The position numbers and the translations under genes were made by a program. A stretch of 64,000 bases of DNA from AC-32 sp963717725 (GTDB lineage Bacteria > Actinomycetota > Thermoleophilia > Gaiellales > Gaiellaceae). Each line of letters opens with the position of its first letter. The first letter of the stretch is position 1. Shown one piece after another: positions 41,240 to 49,912 of this stretch. The notes under the pieces are model-generated. The model had not been told where the DNA came from. It did not search any database and was given only the letters and a program-made list of their open reading frames with translations. Location of the stretch: assembly GCA_963717725.1 (NCBI GenBank), contig CAVQWS010000027.1, positions 186,001 to 250,000 on the forward strand. Direction: 5' to 3'.

Positions 41240-42930
41240 GCGGCCGCTACGCGCTCGGGATCGACTTCGGCACCGAGTCCGGACGGGCCGTCCTGGTCGA
41301 CTGTGCAGAAGGGCGGGAGCTCGGCGCGGCCGTCTATCCATACCGGCACGGCGTGATCGACGAGCGGCTGCCTGCTCCCCACGACGGCGTCGAGCTCGAG
41401 CCCGACTGGGCGCTCCAGGACCCCGAGGACTACGTCCGCACGCTCCAGGACGCGGTTCCCGCGCTCCTCGCCGAGACGGGCGTCGACCAGGCCGAAGTGA
41501 TCGGAATCGGCATCGACTTCACCGCGTGCACGATGCTCCCGACGCTGGCCGACGGCACCCCGTTGTGCCTGCTCGAGGACCTGCGGAGCAACCCGCACGC
41601 CTGGGTGAAGCTGTGGAAGCACCACGCGGCCCAGCCTGAGGCGGACCGCATCAACCAGGTCGCCGCCGAGCGGGGCGAGGCCTGGCTCCCGCGCTACGGC
41701 GGCAAGATCTCGTCCGAGTGGTTCTTCGCCAAGGCGCTCCAGATCCTGGACGAGGCACCCGAGATCTACGCCCGCGCGGACCGGCTGATCGAGGCCGCCG
41801 ACTGGATCGTCTGGCAGCTCACGGGCACCGAGACGCGCAACAGCTGCACTGCCGGCTACAAGGCGATCTGGTCGAAGAGCGAGGGGTTTCCGAGCGATGC
41901 CTACTTCGACGCGCTCGACCCGAGGTTCGAGCGCGTCGTCGACGAGAAGATGTCGCGGACGATCTCGCCGCTCGGAACCCGCGCCGGCGGGCTGAGCGAG
42001 CAGGCCGCAGCCTGGACGGGCCTGCGCCCGGGAACGGCGGTCGCAGTGGCGAACGTGGACGCCCATGTCGCCGCGCCCGCGGCGACGGTCACGGAGCCCG
42101 GGACGATGGTGCTGATCATGGGGACGAGCATCTGCCACATCCTCCTGGGCGCCGAGCCCGCCCTCGTCGAGGGGATGTGCGGCGTCGTCGAGGACGGGGT
42201 GGTGCCCGGCCTGTTCGGCTTCGAGGCCGGCCAGACCGCGGTCGGCGACATCTTCGCCTGGTTCGCCGACGAGGCCGTGCCTCCCGAGTACCACGAGGCG
42301 GCGGCCCGGCAAGGCACCGACGTCCACGGCGTCCTCGAAGCGGAGGCGGCGAAACTGCGTCCCGGGGAGAGCGGGCTACTGGCCCTCGACTGGTGGAACG
42401 GCAATCGCTCGATCCTGGTCGACGCCGAGCTGAGCGGGCTCCTGGTCGGCCTATCGCTCGCGACGAAGGCACCGGAGATCTACCGCGCGCTGCTCGAGGC
42501 GACGGCCTTCGGGACGAGGGTGATCGTCGACGCATTCCTCGAGGCCGGCGTTGCGGTGGACGGGATGGTCGCGTGCGGCGGGCTGCCTGAGAAGAACCGG
42601 CTGCTGATGCAGATCTTCGCGGACGTCACGGGCCGCGAGTTCGCCGTCGCCGCGTCGCAGCAGACCCCGGCCCTGGGGTCGGCGATGTTCGGAGCGGTTG
42701 CGGCCGGCGCGAAGCTTGGAGGATTCGACTCGATCGAGGACGCCTCGAGCCAGATGGCCCGGCTCGGCAATGAGCGGTACGTCCCAAACTCCGCCAACAA
42801 GGCGGTCTACGACGAACTCTACGCCGAGTACGTTCGCCTTCACGACGTCTTCGGGCGAGGCGGAAACCAGGCGATGAAGCGCCTACGCGCCATTCAGCGA
42901 GCGATGATTGAAAGCGACGCGGTCGGGTAG
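41236..42930 (+). CDS. araB: ribulokinase
   Basis: 564 residues, FGGY kinase. YALGIDFGTESGRAVLVDC (phosphate loop), GIGIDFTACTMLPTLADGTP, LWKHHAAQPEADRIN and GGKISSEWFFAKALQI are ribulokinase hallmarks; the C-terminal FGGY-like part reads DGMVACGGLPEKNRLLMQI. Phosphorylates L-ribulose. GTGA overlap with the dehydrogenase gene. Confidence 0.94.
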   Translation: MSGRYALGIDFGTESGRAVLVDCAEGRELGAAVYPYRHGVIDERLPAPHDGVELEPDWALQDPEDYVRTLQDAVPALLAETGVDQAEVIGIGIDFTACTMLPTLADGTPLCLLEDLRSNPHAWVKLWKHHAAQPEADRINQVAAERGEAWLPRYGGKISSEWFFAKALQILDEAPEIYARADRLIEAADWIVWQLTGTETRNSCTAGYKAIWSKSEGFPSDAYFDALDPRFERVVDEKMSRTISPLGTRAGGLSEQAAAWTGLRPGTAVAVANVDAHVAAPAATVTEPGTMVLIMGTSICHILLGAEPALVEGMCGVVEDGVVPGLFGFEAGQTAVGDIFAWFADEAVPPEYHEAAARQGTDVHGVLEAEAAKLRPGESGLLALDWWNGNRSILVDAELSGLLVGLSLATKAPEIYRALLEATAFGTRVIVDAFLEAGVAVDGMVACGGLPEKNRLLMQIFADVTGREFAVAASQQTPALGSAMFGAVAAGAKLGGFDSIEDASSQMARLGNERYVPNSANKAVYDELYAEYVRLHDVFGRGGNQAMKRLRAIQRAMIESDAVG

Positions 42931-43002
42931 GCGAACCTTGGGCACAAGAGGGAGCTGGCGTCTCTCTCAACTGCTTCCTGCGGCAGTCAGTGCAACCGAC
43001 TG

Positions 43003-43010
43003 AAGGAGGA
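43003..43010 (+). promoter_or_regulatory. Shine-Dalgarno AAGGAGGA of the mutarotase gene
   Basis: Strong SD 7 nt before the ATG at 43018. The 87-bp gap after araB allows an own promoter; I see no clear -10 box. Confidence 0.6.
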
Positions 43011-43017
43011 GCAGAAA

Positions 43018-44235
43018 ATGGTCAGACTGCTTCGCAGCATCGCAATCGGCGGCGCGCTGGTGGTTCTCGTGTTCGCGGTGGTTGGTCTCACCGGCGCAGT
43101 CGCGTCGAGCAAGCATCACGGCCACCACGGCAACCCCAGCATCACGAGCGAACCGTTCGGCTCGGCTCCGGGCGGAATCGCCGTCGAGCGCTACACCCTC
43201 GACAACGGCAAGGGGATGGTGGTCAAGATCCTCACGTACGGCGGCATCGTTCAGGAGCTCTGGGTGCCAGACCGGCGGGGCCACGCGGCCAACGTCGTTC
43301 TCGGGTTCCCGACCCTCGCCGACTACGTCGCCAAGAACAGCCCGTTCCCGGCCGGCGGCCCGTACTTCGGCTCGATCATCGGCCGGTACGGGAACCGGAT
43401 CGCGAAGGGGACGTTCACCCTCGACGGGGTGACGTACCACCTGCCGATCAACAACCCGCCGAACTCGCTTCACGGCGGCATCGAAGGGTTCGACAACAAG
43501 GTATGGACGGCGACGGTGATCCCGCCGAGCCACGGCAGTGTCGGCCTGAAGCTGCACTACACGAGCCCGGACGGCGAGGAGGGCTATCCCGGCACGCTGA
43601 GCGTCGACGTGACGTACACGCTCACGAAGCACAACGAGCTGAGGATCGACTACCACGCCACGACGAACAAGGCGACGGTGCTCAACCTGACGAACCACAG
43701 CTACTGGAACCTCTCCGGTGAGGGCACGGGCGATATCTACGACCACGTGCTCTGGTTGAACGCCGACCACTACACGCCCGTGGACTCGACCCTGATCCCG
43801 ACGGGCGCGATCGACCCGGTGGCCGGAACGCCGTTCGACTTCACGAGACCGGAGGCGATCGGCGCCCGGATCCGTGACGCCAGCAACCAGCAGATCACGT
43901 TCGGCCGCGGGTACGACCACAACTTCGTGCTCAACCGGCCGAACTCGACGGCGCTCGTTCCCGCCGCCAAGGTCTTCGACCCGGCGAGCGGGCGCAAGCT
44001 CGAGGTCGACACGACCGAGCCCGGCATCCAGTTCTACTCGGGGAACTTCCTCGACGGGACGCTTGCAGGGACGAGTGGCAAGTTCTACCGGCAGAGCGAC
44101 GGGTTCGCGCTCGAGACGCAGCACTACCCGGACTCGCCGAACCATGCGAACTTCCCGTCGACCGTGCTCCGGCCCGGTCAGACGTTCGCGTCGACCACGA
44201 TCTTCCGCCTGTCGACGTTCCACCACCACCACTGA
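43018..44235 (+). CDS. galM: secreted aldose 1-epimerase (galactose mutarotase)
   Basis: 405 residues. Residues 1-30 are a signal peptide (SIAIGGALVVLVFAVVGLTG then AVASS), followed by KHHGHHG. The mutarotase fold shows GRYGNRIAKGTFTLDG, NSLHGGIEGFDNKVW, LTNHSYWNLSGEG (catalytic His), GRGYDHNFVLN, TEPGIQFYSGNFLDG (catalytic Glu) and ETQHYPDSPNHANFPS. It interconverts anomers of aldoses. Export is unusual for a mutarotase in a catabolic operon and suggests it works outside, before uptake. The protein ends in four native histidines. Confidence 0.93.
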   Translation: MVRLLRSIAIGGALVVLVFAVVGLTGAVASSKHHGHHGNPSITSEPFGSAPGGIAVERYTLDNGKGMVVKILTYGGIVQELWVPDRRGHAANVVLGFPTLADYVAKNSPFPAGGPYFGSIIGRYGNRIAKGTFTLDGVTYHLPINNPPNSLHGGIEGFDNKVWTATVIPPSHGSVGLKLHYTSPDGEEGYPGTLSVDVTYTLTKHNELRIDYHATTNKATVLNLTNHSYWNLSGEGTGDIYDHVLWLNADHYTPVDSTLIPTGAIDPVAGTPFDFTRPEAIGARIRDASNQQITFGRGYDHNFVLNRPNSTALVPAAKVFDPASGRKLEVDTTEPGIQFYSGNFLDGTLAGTSGKFYRQSDGFALETQHYPDSPNHANFPSTVLRPGQTFASTTIFRLSTFHHHH

Positions 44236-44242
44236 TCAACCG

Positions 44243-44283
44243 CGCGACCCCGCTCGCCGCACCGTCGCGGCGGGCGGGTCGCG
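44243..44283. terminator. GC-rich hairpin between galM and HAD genes
   Basis: CGCGACCCCGCTCGCCGC pairs with GCGGCGGGCGGGTCGCG over a 6-nt loop with one bulge and one mismatch. Placed between convergent genes, it could end both transcripts; no T tract is present. Confidence 0.5.
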
Positions 44284-44934
44284 TCAATCGAGCTGCTCGA
44301 CGATCGTCGTCAACACGTCCGGGTCGGCGAGCGAGTCGAAGACGGCATCGGCCTCGAGCTCGACGCCTTCGACCGACGGCACACCAAGCACGTAAAGGCC
44401 GGCCGCCCGCGCGGCGGCGACGCCGGGGGGCGAGTCTTCGAGAGCCACCGAGCCCGTGGGGGTCACCCCGAGGAGCTCGCACGCTCGCAGGTAGAGATCG
44501 GGCGCGGGCTTCGGATCGGCGACCTCCTCGACGCCGAGCACGGCGTCGAAACGATCGGCGAGGCCGGTGCGGGTCAGGCCCGCCAGCAGGTGGCTCCTCG
44601 GCGAGTTCGAGGCGACGGCCACCGGCCAGCGTCCGTCGAGCGCGTCGAGCAGCTCCACCGCACCCGGCCTGGGCGCGGCGCCGGCTGCGATCTCCTCCAG
44701 GGCGAGCGCGTACAGCTCCGCGCCCAGCTCCTCGCCGCGCCCGGGAAGCTCCAGCAGCCGCTCGAGGACACGCGCCGCGGTCTCGGGCGCCGTGCCGACA
44801 AGCGCGCGCTTCGCCTCCAGGTCGAACTCGTGACCGTGACGCTCGAAGACCGCGACTTCGGCGCGGGTCCAGCACGGTTCGGTGTCGAGCAGCAACCCGT
44901 CGTTGTCAAACACGATTCCTGTGCGAGGAGCCAT
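44284..44934 (-). CDS. HAD-superfamily phosphatase (beta-phosphoglucomutase-like)
   Basis: 216 residues. HAD motif I VFDNDGLLLDTE (DxD), motif II ASNSPRSHLL, motif III KPAPDLYLRA and motif IV EDSPPGVAAARAAG. The helical cap between residues 20 and 85 marks subfamily I, like phosphoglycolate phosphatase or beta-phosphoglucomutase. Substrate unknown. The ATG lies 5 nt downstream of the ftsY stop. Confidence 0.88.
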   Translation of the reverse strand: MAPRTGIVFDNDGLLLDTEPCWTRAEVAVFERHGHEFDLEAKRALVGTAPETAARVLERLLELPGRGEELGAELYALALEEIAAGAAPRPGAVELLDALDGRWPVAVASNSPRSHLLAGLTRTGLADRFDAVLGVEEVADPKPAPDLYLRACELLGVTPTGSVALEDSPPGVAAARAAGLYVLGVPSVEGVELEADAVFDSLADPDVLTTIVEQLD

Positions 44935-44939
44935 GGCGG

Positions 44940-45824
44940 TCAAGCCTCGCCGACGAGTGCGCGGGCGAACTCCTCCGGATCGAACGGCCGCAGGTCGTCC
45001 AGGCCCTCGCCGATGCCGATCAGCTTCACCGGCAGCCCGAGCTCGTGGGCGATCGCGATCGCGATGCCGCCCTTGGCCGAGCCGTCGAGCTTCGTCAGCG
45101 CGATCCCGCTCACCTCGACCGCCTGCCCGAAGAGGCGCGCCTGCTGCAGGCCGTTCTGGCCGGTGGTCGCGTCGACGACGAGCAGCGTCTCGTGCGGCGC
45201 TCCCTCGAGCCGCTGGCCGATCACGCGCCGGACCTTGGCGAGCTCCTCCATCAGGTTGGCCTGGGTGTGCAGCCGGCCGGCCGTGTCGACCACGACGACG
45301 TCGCGTCCGCGCGACTCCGCTGCAGCGATCGCGTCGAAGGCGACCGCTGCGGGGTCGCCGCCTCGCTCGGAGCCGACGAAGTCCGCGTCCGCCCGCTGCG
45401 CCCAGATCTCGAGCTGCTCCTCGGCCGCGGCGCGGAACGTGTCGGCGGCCGCGACGAGCACCGAGCGTCCGTGCTCGGAGAGCTTGGCCGCGAGCTTGCC
45501 GATCGTGGTCGTCTTGCCGGTGCCGTTGACGCCGACGACGAGGATCACGCTCGGACGAGGCTGGACGTTCAGCTGCGCGGGCTCGCCGAGCATGCGCGCG
45601 ATCTCCTCGGTGAGCGCCTCGGTCAGGCCGGCGCCGGCATCGGGCCGCGCCTCGAGCCGCTGCACCAGCTCGGCGGTCGCGGGAACACCGACGTCTGCGG
45701 CAATCAGCGCCTCCTCGAGCCGCTCCCACGACGCCTCGTCACCCGCGTCGAAGGTCGCCGCGCCGATCTGCTCGGTCAGTGCCCTGCGACTGCGCCCGAG
45801 CGAGTCGCGCAGCCGCGCGAACAT
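44940..45824 (-). CDS. ftsY: signal recognition particle receptor FtsY
   Basis: 294 residues from ATG 45824, preceded by GGAGGGCGG. N domain FARLRDSLGRSRRALTEQIG, P-loop VVGVNGTGKTTTIGKLAAKL (about residue 100), DTAGRLHTQANLMEEL, TKLDGSAKGGIAIAI and the closing IGEGLDDLRPFDPEEFARAL. Receives Ffh-ribosome complexes at the membrane. An upstream ATG (45893-45895) opens a frame MARSWGELLGEEDARPEP that would join this one after a one-base shift, so the true N-terminus may be about 24 residues longer. Confidence 0.94.
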   Translation of the reverse strand: MFARLRDSLGRSRRALTEQIGAATFDAGDEASWERLEEALIAADVGVPATAELVQRLEARPDAGAGLTEALTEEIARMLGEPAQLNVQPRPSVILVVGVNGTGKTTTIGKLAAKLSEHGRSVLVAAADTFRAAAEEQLEIWAQRADADFVGSERGGDPAAVAFDAIAAAESRGRDVVVVDTAGRLHTQANLMEELAKVRRVIGQRLEGAPHETLLVVDATTGQNGLQQARLFGQAVEVSGIALTKLDGSAKGGIAIAIAHELGLPVKLIGIGEGLDDLRPFDPEEFARALVGEA

Positions 45825-45905
45825 CCCGCCGCCGCCCTCCTCGGCTCCGGCCGCGCATCCTCCTCGCCGAGCAGCTCTCCCCACGACCGTGCCATCCGCA
45901 GGAGG

Positions 45906-47085
45906 TTAGTCCCAGCCGTCGAGCACCGGGAAGCGCGGATCGGCGTCGAGGCACGCCGCTGCGAAGAGGGCGACACCGACACCGCCCGTGAACAGCGAGT
46001 ACCGGCCGGGCGCTGCCTCTACCTGCGCGAGGGCGTGGACGGCGAAGCTGCGCGCCCGCTCCAGCCAGCGCTCGTCTCCAGTGCGCTCGAAGGTCTTCAA
46101 GAGGGCGTATCCGTTCCCGGAAGTGCCGTGGCAGAGACCCGCGCCCTTCTCCTCGCTGTGCGCGCCCGCGCGCCACGTCAACTCGGCGCCGGCGAGCAGG
46201 AGCTCCTCGTCGAGGTACGGCGCCGCGGTGGCGACCATCCCGGGCGCACCGTGGCACCACTGAAGGCGGATCCCGCTCCCGCTGGCGGGAGCGAGCGGCC
46301 CACCCTCCGTCGCCGGCCACGTCGCCAGCCCGTCCTCGACGATCGCCTCGCGGGCGAGGATCTCCGCCGTCTCGCGCCGGAGCGAGTCGTTCCACTCGCT
46401 CTCGAGCTCGCAGCGCATGCACGATTCCGACCAGACCGTGCGCCGGGCCAAGGAGGCGCTGGGTCCTGCCGTAGAGCCGCTGCGTCCAGAGCCCGTCGGG
46501 GTCACGGCGGGCCATGAGAGCCTCGGCACTCTCGCGACACGCTTCGAGCCAGCGCTCCTCGCCGGTCGATTCGTGCATCGCCCGCGCTGCAAGCAGCGTC
46601 CCGGGCGAGCCCCACAGCAGCTCCTCGAACTCGTTGTCGCGGTTCGCACGGACCCGCTGGAGGAGCCTGTCGGCGAGATCGCCGCGGGGCGCGAGACGCC
46701 AGTTGACGAGCAGGAGACCCGCCTCCCCGCACAGGAGAGACGACTCGCGGGCCGAAGGCAGCTCGATCTCGGCGGCGGCGAGGTCCGGCGCTTCACGCCA
46801 GAGCTCGAGTGTCCGCTCGGCCGCCGCGGCGAGGTCGATCCCCGTCTCGACGTACCCGCGGCGGGCCAGCGCGTCGAGCGCCCAGATCACGCCTCCCGCA
46901 CCGCAGTAGAGGTCCTTCAGCGGCGGGGTCGAGCCCCAGGCGTCCCACTCGTTCGCCGGCCAGAGCCCGACAGGGTCGAAAGCGGCGTCCGCGTCTGCGA
47001 CGATCGTCCGGATAGCCGCGCGCACCCGCTCGTCGTCCCAGGGCTCTTCCGTGAGCGGCTCGAACCCGGCCGCGTCGAAGAGCAC
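45906..47085 (-). CDS. LanC-like seven-repeat toroid protein (one-base frameshift)
   Basis: 392 residues once corrected. Seven G-x-x-G-type segments mark the inner helices of the LanC alpha/alpha toroid: CGAGGVIWAL, CGEAGLLLV, WGSPGTLLAA, AHGLVGIVHAL, CHGAPGMVATA, CHGTSGNGYALL and GGVGVALFA. The zinc ligands WCHG and LCHG are present. LanC enzymes cyclise lanthionine peptides; eukaryotic relatives add glutathione. No LanB or LanM or precursor gene is nearby, so this is an orphan LanC-like protein. One extra base near 46406-46412 splits the frame between HAL and ELESEWND. The GTG start overlaps the smc stop (TAGTG). Confidence 0.82.
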
Positions 47086-49674
47086 TAGGCGGCCGAAGCC
47101 GCGGCCTCGTCTCGCGGCAGCCGCCGCGAGACAATCTGCGAGACGCCGTCGCCGGCCATCGTCACGCCGTAGAGCACGTCGGCTGCCTCCATCGTCTTCT
47201 TCTGGTGCGTGACGACGATGAACTGCGCGCGCTCGGAGTAGCGGCGGAGCAGCTCGACGAACCGGCCGATGTTGGCGTCGTCGAGCGCGGCCTCGACTTC
47301 GTCGAGCAGGTAGAACGGGCACGGCCGGGCGAGGAAGAGCGCGAACAGGAACGAGATCGCGCCCAGCGCCTTCTCGCCGCCCGAGAGCAGCGTGAGCCTG
47401 GTGACGCGCTTGCCTCGAGGCCGGAGCTCGACCTCGACGCCCGGCTCCTCACCCTCCTCCTCGGGCTCGGTCAGCCGCAGCCGGCCCTCGCCGCCCGGAA
47501 ACAGCGTCGAGGCGACCTCGGCGAAGTGCTCGCTGACGGCGGTGAACGTCTCGTCGAAGCGGCGCTCGACCGTCTCGGCGAGCTCGGCGCGCAGCTGCTC
47601 GAGCTCCTTCAGGCTCGCCTCGAGGTCGGCTCGCTGCTCGGCCAGCTCGGTCAGGCGCTCCTTCTCGCGGTCGTACTCCTCCTTGGCCAGCGGGTTGACC
47701 TGCCCGAGCGTCTCGCGGCGGCGATCGAGTCGCTCGATCCGCGCGGCGATCTCCTCGCGATCGTCGCCCTCGGCGGGCGCCGCTCCGGCGTCCTCGAGCC
47801 GCCGTCTCGCCTCGTCGGCCTCGGCCTCGAGGCGCGCACGCTCGACATCGATTCCGCCTGCGCGCTCGCCGGCCTCCGCGGCGACGCGCCGGACCTCGGC
47901 CTCCTGGCCCCCGAGCCTGCGCAGCTCCGCGGCCAGCTCGCCGGCACGCGTAGCGCCAGCATCGACCCGCGCCCGCAGCGGCGCCTCGAAGTGCGCGGCC
48001 GCGCTCGCCGCCCCCTGCAGGACGGACGCCAGATGCTCGCCGCGGTCGACCAGCGGGCCGGTTGGCACGGGCGGCGCCTCGGCGGGCAGCTCCTCGGCGC
48101 GGCGCTCGAGCTCGTCGGCCTCGGCGGCCAGCGCGCGGCGGCGCGCGTCGAGCTGCAGCAGCACCGCCTCCGCGGTCTCGCCGGCGAACCAGAGCTCGCC
48201 GCGGTCGGCGTCGAAGCAATGACCTTCGCGCGTGACGAGCACCCCGCTCTCGGCCCGTTCGAGCTCGGCTGGCTCGGCGAGCCAGACGTCGGCCAGCAGC
48301 TCGGCGACACGCTCGCCGCCGGACCTCGCGCGCACGTGGCTCGAGAGCGGCTCCGCGCCGACGAGCGGCGGCCGCGACGGCCGCTGCTCCCCGCGCGGCG
48401 GCACGAGCACCGCAAGATCGCCGAGCCCGGCCTTGCGCGCCCGCTCGACGAGACCCAGCGCGGCGCCCGGCGTCGGCAGCGACGAGCGCTGCGGCCCGCC
48501 TGGCCAGCGCGGCGGCCACCGCCCGCTCGTAACCGGCGTCGACCTCGAGCAGCGACAGCGCCAGCCGCTCGCCTTCCTCGGCGAGCGCTCGCGCCGCCGG
48601 CGGGAGACCCTCGCGCTCGGCGAGCGAGTGCTCCAGCGCGGCCAGCCGCTCGCGGGTGAGTCGGGCCTGTTCCTGCAGAGCCTCGCGCTCGGGGTTCGCG
48701 CGTGAGCGCGGCAGCAGCGGCTCGGCGCGCAGCCGGTCGCAGAGCTCGCGCGCGGCGTCGCGCCGCAGCTCGAGCCGCTCGACGGCGCTGCGTAGCCGGT
48801 AGAGCGCCGAGGTCGCCCCGTCCCCGCGGCCCGCTGCGGCCGCGAGCTCCTCCTCGACGCGGTTGCGCTCGGCGAGCAGCGCCTCCAGCCGCTCGCCGGT
48901 GTGCTTGCGCTCGAGGCCGGCTGCCGCGCGCCGCTCCTCGACCTCCGCCAGCCGCTCGTCGATCCCGGCCAGGTCGAGCTCGGCGAGGCGCGCCCGTAGG
49001 CCCGCGATCTCGCCGCGCAGCTTCTCGGCCCGATCGGCCGCGGTCGCCTGCAGCGCGAGCGGCCGCAGCCGCGCCTTCACCTCGGCCTCGAGGTCGCGCG
49101 CACGCTCGACCTGGATCCCGACCCGCGCGAGCTTCAGCTCGGCGCGGTGACGGCGACGCTTGAACTTGCCGAGCCCGGCCGCGTCCTCGATCAGCGCGCG
49201 CCGCTCCTCGGGCTTCGAGGCGAGTATCTCCTCGACCTTGCCCTGGCTGATCACGGAGCCGTGGCTGCCGCCGAGACCGACGTCGGCGAGCAGCTCGACG
49301 AGGTCGGTGCGCCTGACCGCCGCGCGGTTGATCAGGTACTGGCCCTCACCGCCGCGGTGCAGCCGGCGCGTGACCGAGACCTCGCTGAAGTCGAGCTCCG
49401 GCAGCGCGCCGTCTTCGTTGTCGAACAGCAGCTCGACTTCGCAGAAATCGGCCGGCGCGTGGCCGGGCGAACCGGCGAAGAGGACATCATCGGGCTTCTC
49501 CGCGCGCAGCTCGTGCGGGCTCAACGAGCCGGAGGCCCAGAGCAGCGCGTCGGCCACGTTCGACTTGCCGGACCCGTTCGGACCGACGACGACGGCGACG
49601 CCCGGCTCGAGGCGAACCTCGACCGCTTCGGGGAACGACTTGAAGCCGCGCAGCTTGATCGCTCGCAGGTGCAC
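47085..49674 (-). CDS. smc: short Smc chromosome-partition ATPase (one-base frameshift)
   Basis: 862 residues once corrected, against about 1150-1200 for usual Smc. N-terminal MHLRAIKLRGFKSF and Walker A VVGPNGSGKSNVADALLWAS, then the conserved ISQGKVEEILASKPEERRAL; the C-terminal head has LTLLSGGEKALGAISFLFAL (signature) and PFYLLDEVEAALDDAN (Walker B) with D-loop. The hinge is probably GERVAELLADVW to ELWFAGETAEAV. The coiled-coil arms are about 100-150 residues shorter each than normal. An extra G near 48466-48468 breaks the frame between AADAG and AALGLVERARKAGLGDLAVL. GTG/ATG choice: ATG 49674. Confidence 0.87.
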
Positions 49675-49690
49675 GCGCGCGGGAGGTTAC

Positions 49691-49717
49691 GGGGCGCGGC
49701 GGATGCCGCCGCGCCCC
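49691..49717. terminator. perfect 12-bp hairpin GGGGCGCGGCGG-ATG-CCGCCGCGCCCC
   Basis: Perfect inverted repeat with a 3-nt loop, between the small minus-strand gene (stop 49724) and smc (start 49674). Very stable, no T tract. It could terminate or attenuate transcription entering smc. Confidence 0.55.
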
Positions 49718-49723
49718 GCGCGT

Positions 49724-49882
49724 TCACTCGGTCTGGGCCATCCCCAGGATCTGGTCACGCGACATCGTTCCGACCAGGTCGGGGTGGTTGTCCTGGATGT
49801 GCGTCTCGACGTTCGAGACCAGCTCGTCGTCGCTCTCGCCACGGACGGTCTCGCCGCACGGGCAATCGACTTTCTGGGCCAT
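49724..49882 (-). CDS. small DUF1059-like protein (52 residues)
   Basis: Encodes 52 residues beginning AQKVDCPCGETVRGESDDEL and continuing VSNVETHIQDNHPDLVG, ending with Gln-Thr-Glu. The C-P-C-G pair near the start and the later H-I-x-x-x-H spacing match the DUF1059 type of small predicted metal-binding proteins. SD GAGGAGGACCG directly precedes the ATG. It sits between rnc and smc on the same strand. Function unknown. Confidence 0.75.
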   Translation of the reverse strand: MAQKVDCPCGETVRGESDDELVSNVETHIQDNHPDLVGTMSRDQILGMAQTE

Positions 49883-49912
49883 CGGTCCTCCTCGTCGCGG
49901 TCCGGCTGGATC

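Noticed and set aside
44243..44283. Classical rho-independent terminator after galM
   Set aside because: The hairpin is strong but lacks a T tract on either strand; kept only as a terminator candidate.
45906..47085. Lanthipeptide biosynthetic cluster around the LanC-like gene
   Set aside because: Neighbours are ftsY and smc; no precursor, dehydratase, protease or transporter gene is present.
6718..49674. Programmed ribosomal frameshifting as the explanation for the five broken genes
   Set aside because: No common slippery sequence, stop-codon context or downstream structure is shared by the five sites, and the genes are unrelated. Sequence error explains all five.
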